A stretch of 18,449 nucleotides of DNA from CAYONP01 sp964405335 (GTDB lineage Bacteria > Armatimonadota > UBA10988), in assembly GCA_964405335.1 (NCBI GenBank), contig CAYONP010000107.1, forward strand, positions 1 through 18,449. Reading direction: 5' to 3'. Position 1 is the stretch's first letter. The number at the start of each line of letters is the position of its first letter. Shown here piece after piece: positions 15,119 through 18,449 of the stretch. The notes under the pieces were generated by a model. It searched no databases and was not told the DNA's origin. It worked only from the letters and a program-made list of their open reading frames with translations. Both the position numbers and the translations under genes were made by a program.

Positions 15119-15146
15119 TCTTCATCGGTGGCGGGTCGGTTGTCAA
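15118..15146 (-). promoter_or_regulatory. Sigma70-type promoter of the troABCD operon
   Basis: On the minus strand a perfect -35 TTGACA (15146-15141) is followed after 17 nt by GAAGAT (15123-15118) as the -10, with its A2, A5 and T6 matching consensus. The start of transcription would fall near 15111, about 16 nt before ATG 15094. The overlapping dyad at 15105-15118 supports regulated use. Confidence 0.55.
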
Positions 15147-15181
15147 GGGCAGGGGTGGGCCGAGTGGGGCTTGTGGCGCGG

Positions 15182-15210
15182 TTGACACGGGTTCTGCCGG
15201 GTGCTAGACT
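15182..15210 (+). promoter_or_regulatory. Sigma70-type promoter of the Glu-rich lipoprotein gene
   Basis: A perfect -35 TTGACA (15182-15187) and -10 TAGACT (15205-15210, 4 of 6 consensus bases) are separated by 17 nt. Transcription would begin near 15217, giving a leader of about 120 nt before ATG 15337. It diverges from the tro promoter, with the two -35 boxes 35 bp apart, so one bound regulator could affect both. Confidence 0.6.
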
Positions 15211-15223
15211 CCGCCGGCACGGG

Positions 15224-15323
15224 CACCTGGTGGGCAGGTGGTCGCCGCATGTCGTCGCAGTGATACTCCAGAAAGGCGGGGAGGGCGGCTCCCAGATCCC
15301 ACGGCAGGCCGCCTCCCGGAGGA
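15224..15323 (+). promoter_or_regulatory. Structured 5' leader of the lipoprotein gene
   Basis: The leader can form hairpin CACCTG-GTGGG-CAGGTG (15224-15240). Further on, a 10-bp stem with one bulged G can form between 15279-15289 and 15308-15317, ending directly at the SD GGAGGA (15318-15323). The same left arm can instead pair locally as GGGAG-GGCGG-CTCCC (15279-15293), so two folds compete beside the ribosome site. I recognise no known riboswitch class. High GC makes chance pairing likely. Confidence 0.3.
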
Positions 15324-15336
15324 AGTGTTCGAGACC

Positions 15337-16320
15337 ATGAACCTGGTGAAGCGGCTCGCGAGTTACCTGGTGGTGCTGTCCCTGGGCCTGCTCAGTCATG
15401 GGTGTACCCCACCGCCCGAGGGCGGCGACGAGGGCGGCTTCGGCGGCTTCTTCAGCCGCGGCGACAGCAACGAGATCAACGAAGCCCAGCAGCGCGCGGC
15501 GGCCAACGGCGTGCTGCAGGGCGGCTACATCGAGATTGGGCGCGCGTTGACGCTGGCCCAGACGGCCATTCAGGCCAAGGCCTACCTCAACGCCAGCCTC
15601 GACGCCGAGGTGCCCGCGGCGGCGACGGAGCCGGCCGAGGGCGAGGCGGCCGAGACCGAAGCGCCCGCGCAGCCGACCCCGATCCGGCCGTCCGGTTCGG
15701 CCGATGCCGGCCCGCCGGCCCCGCCCGCGCCGCCGAGCGAAGAGCCGGCCGCGGTCGAAGAGCCGGCCGAGGGCGAGGCACCGGCCGAGGGTGAGGCACC
15801 CGCCGAGGGTGCCGAGCCCGGCGCGGAAGAGGAGGGCATGGCCGCCGCGCCAGCCGAGCCGCCCGCGCCGGTGATGCCCGACCTGATCGACCAGTACGAG
15901 CTGGCCAACACGATGGTCGATCAGGCCTATGCGATCGTCGCCAAGGTCAAGGCCGATTGCGCCGAGCTGTTTGCCGGTCCGTATGCCGATGAGCCCCGCG
16001 TGCTGTCGCTCAAGGCGCTCGTCGACGTGGTCGAGCAGCTCGTCGTGCTGGCTGCCGGGATGGACCCGGTGAACGAGAACATCCTGGCGCTGTCGGCGCC
16101 GCCGGCCGAACCCGAGGGCGAGGCCGTCGCGGGCGACGACCTGGCCGAGGGCGAGGCGGCCGAGGGTGAAGAGGCCGAGACCGCCGAGGGCGAGGCCGCC
16201 GAGCCGGCCGACGCTCCCGGTGACGTCGAGGAGCTGACCGACGCGCCCGAGGGCGAGACCGAGGGCGAGCCGGCACCCGAGCCCGAACCGGCCACCGCCG
16301 GCGAGGAAGCCGGGCACTGA
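15337..16320 (+). CDS. Putative lipoprotein rich in Glu, Ala and Pro
   Basis: The protein has 327 residues. The N-terminus MNLVKRLASYLVVLSLGLLS-HGC looks like a lipoprotein signal with Cys23 as the modified residue, although the lipobox (SHGC) is atypical. Residues ~30-85 are helical (IEIGRALTLAQTAIQAKAYL). A low-complexity stretch follows, with the unit PAEGEA repeated at 18-bp DNA periodicity around 15771-15812. A second ordered helical segment at ~185-250 (LIDQYELANTMVDQAYAIVAKVKADCAELF) precedes a second acidic tail with more EGEA units. ATG 15337 is 13 nt after GGAGGA; longer frames from 15238 lack a signal. I recognise no family. It may be a surface or periplasmic protein, and the acidic repeats could bind cations, but function is unknown. 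Confidence 0.75.
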   Translation: MNLVKRLASYLVVLSLGLLSHGCTPPPEGGDEGGFGGFFSRGDSNEINEAQQRAAANGVLQGGYIEIGRALTLAQTAIQAKAYLNASLDAEVPAAATEPAEGEAAETEAPAQPTPIRPSGSADAGPPAPPAPPSEEPAAVEEPAEGEAPAEGEAPAEGAEPGAEEEGMAAAPAEPPAPVMPDLIDQYELANTMVDQAYAIVAKVKADCAELFAGPYADEPRVLSLKALVDVVEQLVVLAAGMDPVNENILALSAPPAEPEGEAVAGDDLAEGEAAEGEEAETAEGEAAEPADAPGDVEELTDAPEGETEGEPAPEPEPATAGEEAGH

Positions 16321-16337
16321 GCCTTCCAGCGCGTTCG

Positions 16338-16365
16338 ACCGCCGGCGGGGAAACCTGCCGGCGGT
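16338..16365 (+). terminator. Hairpin terminator after the lipoprotein gene
   Basis: A 12-bp stem (one G-U pair) formed by ACCGCCGGCGGG and CCTGCCGGCGGT closes a GAAA tetraloop (16350-16353). It starts 17 bp after the lipoprotein stop and is followed by TCGCTTT, a short and imperfect T-tract. The stable GNRA-capped stem and position make transcription termination likely. Confidence 0.65.
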
Positions 16366-16388
16366 TCGCTTTGGGGCGCGGCGGGGGT

Positions 16389-16394
16389 TATGAT
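16389..16394 (+). promoter_or_regulatory. Possible -10 element for the TPR-phosphatase genes
   Basis: TATGAT matches the sigma70 -10 consensus at 5 of 6 positions and lies 73 bp before ATG 16467, downstream of the terminator. No good -35 is seen at 16-18 nt spacing, so this is tentative. Confidence 0.3.
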
Positions 16395-16416
16395 TCGGGT
16401 GGCCTGGGAACATAGG

Positions 16417-16452
16417 GCACCGCTGCCGATGATCCTGTATCAGCGGCGGTGC
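16417..16452 (+). promoter_or_regulatory. Long leader hairpin just upstream of the TPR gene SD
   Basis: GCACCGCTGCCGAT (16417-16430) can pair with ATCAGCGGCGGTGC (16439-16452) across an 8-nt loop. Thirteen of 14 positions pair, including one G-U. The stem ends 3 nt before the SD GGAGG (16456-16460), so it may affect translation or mRNA stability, or be a decayed REP-like repeat. It lacks a GTAG head. Confidence 0.4.
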
Positions 16453-16466
16453 GTTGGAGGCGTGTG

Positions 16467-17957
16467 ATGGCCGCGCTCGTGCTGGGCACGGTCGGCTTGG
16501 TGGCAATCATCCTGTTCGCCGCGCGCGAGCTCTGGTGCCACTGGTATTACCCGGTGCGCGGCCGGCTCTACCTGCGCTGGCGCCAACCCGACCTGGCGGC
16601 GGCGGCGTGGGAGTCTTATCTCAGCACCTGGACGCTGTGCGGCAGCGGGCGCAAGCTCAGCGCGCGCTTCTCGCTGTCCCAGTGCTACTGGGCGCTCGGC
16701 CGGCTCGACGACGCCGTGGCGCAGTGCGAGACCATCGTCGCGCGCCGCGGCACCTCCGCGCTGGGACACCTGGCGCGGCAGTTGCGCGCCGACTGCCTCG
16801 ATCGCCTCGGCCGGCCCGAGGCCGCGGCCGAAGCTCGGCCGGCGGCCGCGCCGGCGGCCAGTGCGCGGGACCAGGATCGGTACGCCAAATCGCTCGAAGT
16901 CGAGCGGCTCGAATCGTCGGGCGACTGGTTCGCCGCGCTGACCCTGCTCAACAGCCTGGCCGAGGATACACTCGCCGCGCACCTGCTCGACGAGCATCTG
17001 CTGCTCCGCCTGCGGCTGGCCGGCCTGCGGCTGCGGCTAGGGCTGTTCGCCGAGGCGATGACCACCGCCGAGGGGCTGCTCGCCCGGCCGGGACTGAGCA
17101 GCGACGCCGAGCACGACGCGCACCAGGTCGCCGCCCGGGCCTACCTTGCCCTCGGCCGCTTCGACCAGGCCGAGCGCGACGCGCGGGCCGCCTTCCGCAT
17201 CGCCAACCTGGCCGGCGACACCGAGCGGCTGGCCGACGACTGCCTTCACCTCGGCGAACTGGCGATGCATCGCGGCGACTTTGTCGAGGCGATGCGGCAG
17301 CTCCAGCGCGTGCGCGAGTGCCACGGCCGCGGGCTCTGGATGGCGCCGCTCGGCGAGGCCGACCTGCTCCGCCTGTGGGGCCGCGACGACGAGGCCGCCT
17401 CCGCGCTCGACGTCGCCGAACGGCGCGTGCCGCCGGCGGCGACCGACCACGAGAGCCCTGCCATGCTGGTCGCCCGGTTCCGCGCCGAGCTGCTGCTCGA
17501 CCGCGACCCCGCCGCCGCCGCGGCGGCGCTCGGACCCTTCCTCGCGACCCAGGTGATCGACCCGCGGCTGGCCGCCGGTCACGCCGCCTCGTGCGGGCTG
17601 GCGCTCACCGCCGCCGGACGACACGCCGAGGCCGAGCCGCACTGGGCCGCGGTGGCCGCCGGGCGCGAACGGTTTGCCCACGACCGGCTGCTGCTCGCCG
17701 CGCTCGACCTGGCCGAGGGACGCCGCGCCTTCCTCGCCGGCGATGCGCCCGCCGCGGTGACACGTTTCAGCGACGCGCTCGACCGTTCGCCGCTGCCGAT
17801 CTGGCGGAGCATCATCGGGCATCGGCTGGGCCGCGCGCACGAGGCCGCCGGCGATCGCTCCGCCGCGCTCGAGGCCTACCGCGCCGCGGCGGCGCTAGGC
17901 CACCCGACGGCGGCGCAGCGGGCCGCCACCGCCCGGCTGGCCGAGCTGGCCCGGTGA
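16467..17957 (+). CDS. Membrane-anchored TPR-repeat protein of unknown function
   Basis: The 496-residue protein begins with a membrane helix (AALVLGTVGLVAIILFAA, ~2-20) followed by aromatic-rich WCHWYYPVRGRLYLRW. The rest is Ala/Leu-rich helical repeats of TPR type. Examples are LSQCYWALGRLDDAVAQC, AARAYLALGRFDQAERDARAAF, HLGELAMHRGDFVEAMRQL and, near the end, GHRLGRAHEAAGDRSAALEAYRAA. The anchor with a long repeat domain suggests a periplasmic or cytoplasmic scaffold. I chose ATG 16467 because GGAGG (16456-16460) is 6 nt upstream; GTG 16449 would add six residues and lacks an SD. The stop overlaps the phosphatase start by GTGA. Partners are not evident. Confidence 0.85.
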   Translation: MAALVLGTVGLVAIILFAARELWCHWYYPVRGRLYLRWRQPDLAAAAWESYLSTWTLCGSGRKLSARFSLSQCYWALGRLDDAVAQCETIVARRGTSALGHLARQLRADCLDRLGRPEAAAEARPAAAPAASARDQDRYAKSLEVERLESSGDWFAALTLLNSLAEDTLAAHLLDEHLLLRLRLAGLRLRLGLFAEAMTTAEGLLARPGLSSDAEHDAHQVAARAYLALGRFDQAERDARAAFRIANLAGDTERLADDCLHLGELAMHRGDFVEAMRQLQRVRECHGRGLWMAPLGEADLLRLWGRDDEAASALDVAERRVPPAATDHESPAMLVARFRAELLLDRDPAAAAAALGPFLATQVIDPRLAAGHAASCGLALTAAGRHAEAEPHWAAVAAGRERFAHDRLLLAALDLAEGRRAFLAGDAPAAVTRFSDALDRSPLPIWRSIIGHRLGRAHEAAGDRSAALEAYRAAAALGHPTAAQRAATARLAELAR

Positions 17958-18449
17958 GGCTGCTGCTCATCCGCCACGGCCAGACCGCCTGGAACGCCGC
18001 CGGGCGGTATCAGGGCCGGACCGATGTGCCGCTCGACGAGACCGGCCGCGCCGAGGCCCGCGCCCTGGCCGCCGCGCTCGCCGACGAGCCGGTCACCCGC
18101 CTGCTCTGCAGCCCGCTCGAACGCGCCCGCGACACCGCCGCGCCGCTCGGACTCGCCTGGGGTGTCGAACCCGAGCTCGACGCCGACCTGCTCGAAATGG
18201 ACTTCGGCGCGTGGGAGGGCCTGACCGGCGAGGACATTGTCGCCGGCGACGCCGCCGCCTATGCTGCCTGGCAGGCCGACGCCGAGCACCTTGCCCCGCC
18301 GGGCGGCGAGACGCTGGCGCAGGTGCACGCTCGTGTCGTCCGGCTTTATGAGCGCCTGCGCCGCGGGCCGGACGAGGTCGTCGCGCTGGTCGCGCACGTC
18401 TCGCCGCTCAAGCTGCTGATGCTCCACCTGCTCGACCTGCCGCCCGACC
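17954..18449 (+). CDS. Histidine phosphatase superfamily protein (phosphoglycerate mutase-like), 3' end outside window
   Basis: Translation from GTG 17954, which overlaps the TPR gene stop (GTGA), gives MRLLLIRHGQTAWNAAGRYQ. This contains the RHG catalytic motif (Arg7, His8, Gly9). Next come DVPLDETGRAEA, CSPLERARDTA with the conserved Arg, and LLEMDFGAWEG with the acid residue. Near the window edge comes VAHVSPLKLLM with the second catalytic His. The HVSPLK form recalls the HVTPIK motif of actinobacterial acid phosphatase/alpha-ribazole phosphatase-like members rather than glycolytic mutases. At least 165 residues are present, so most of the usual ~200 are in view. The substrate is unknown; cobalamin or sugar-phosphate dephosphorylation are options. 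Confidence 0.9.
   Translation, partial: MRLLLIRHGQTAWNAAGRYQGRTDVPLDETGRAEARALAAALADEPVTRLLCSPLERARDTAAPLGLAWGVEPELDADLLEMDFGAWEGLTGEDIVAGDAAAYAAWQADAEHLAPPGGETLAQVHARVVRLYERLRRGPDEVVALVAHVSPLKLLMLHLLDLPPD

Noticed and set aside
15771..15812. 18-bp repeats as a mobile or regulatory repeat
   Set aside because: They encode in-frame PAEGEA units within the lipoprotein's low-complexity region and are best explained as coding repeats.

Overview
The window is very GC-rich, gene-dense bacterial DNA. Genes lie nose to tail, many with 1-4 bp stop/start overlaps, and Shine-Dalgarno (SD) motifs and sigma70-type promoters are recognisable. The Sec/lipoprotein signals and the MoxR/DUF58/VWA (Bat-type) cluster suggest a diderm with a periplasm. 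A planctomycete or similar high-GC environmental lineage would fit, but nothing here fixes the phylum. No tRNA, rRNA, CRISPR array, transposase or phage gene was seen.

Layout. Positions 2-11004 (+) look like one long transcription unit. It holds the C-terminal part of a MoxR AAA+ ATPase, a DUF58 protein, a BatD/DUF4381-like membrane protein, two membrane-anchored VWA proteins (BatA/BatB type) and a TPR protein with a long Q/E/D-rich tail. These are followed by two tandem dynamin-like GTPases and a soluble GAF-PAS histidine kinase. The first six genes make up the MoxR-Bat module, thought to assemble or mature envelope complexes under stress; the GTPase pair and kinase are accessory additions. 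Positions 11115-15094 (-) are an SBP-ATPase-permease-permease operon for Mn/Zn/Fe uptake in troABCD order. It is driven by a good promoter whose start site overlaps a DtxR/MntR-like dyad. Divergent from it, 15182-16365 (+) carries a promoter, a structured leader, a Glu/Ala/Pro-rich lipoprotein gene and a hairpin terminator. Positions 16467-18449 (+) hold a membrane-anchored TPR protein overlapping a histidine phosphatase cut by the window end.

The most unusual content is non-coding. Three gaps carry palindromic elements that look like REP/REPIN sequences: hairpins with a 5' GTAG head, paired in inverted orientation. They lie at 1464-1536, 4701-4852 and 11073-11120, and a perfect 54-bp palindrome sits at 11004-11057. 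The stems differ between sites but the GTAG head recurs, as in REPs mobilised by REP-associated tyrosine transposases (RAYTs). Each touches a gene boundary. One falls where the BatD-like gene starts. One separates the BatB-like gene from the TPR gene, and removing exactly its 152 bp puts an upstream overlapping ATG in frame with that gene. One supplies the TAG stop codon of troD.

Working picture: an envelope-maintenance operon extended with membrane-remodelling GTPases and a cytosolic sensor kinase, next to a metal-regulated uptake operon, in a genome colonised by several REP families. Functions are inferred from family motifs only.
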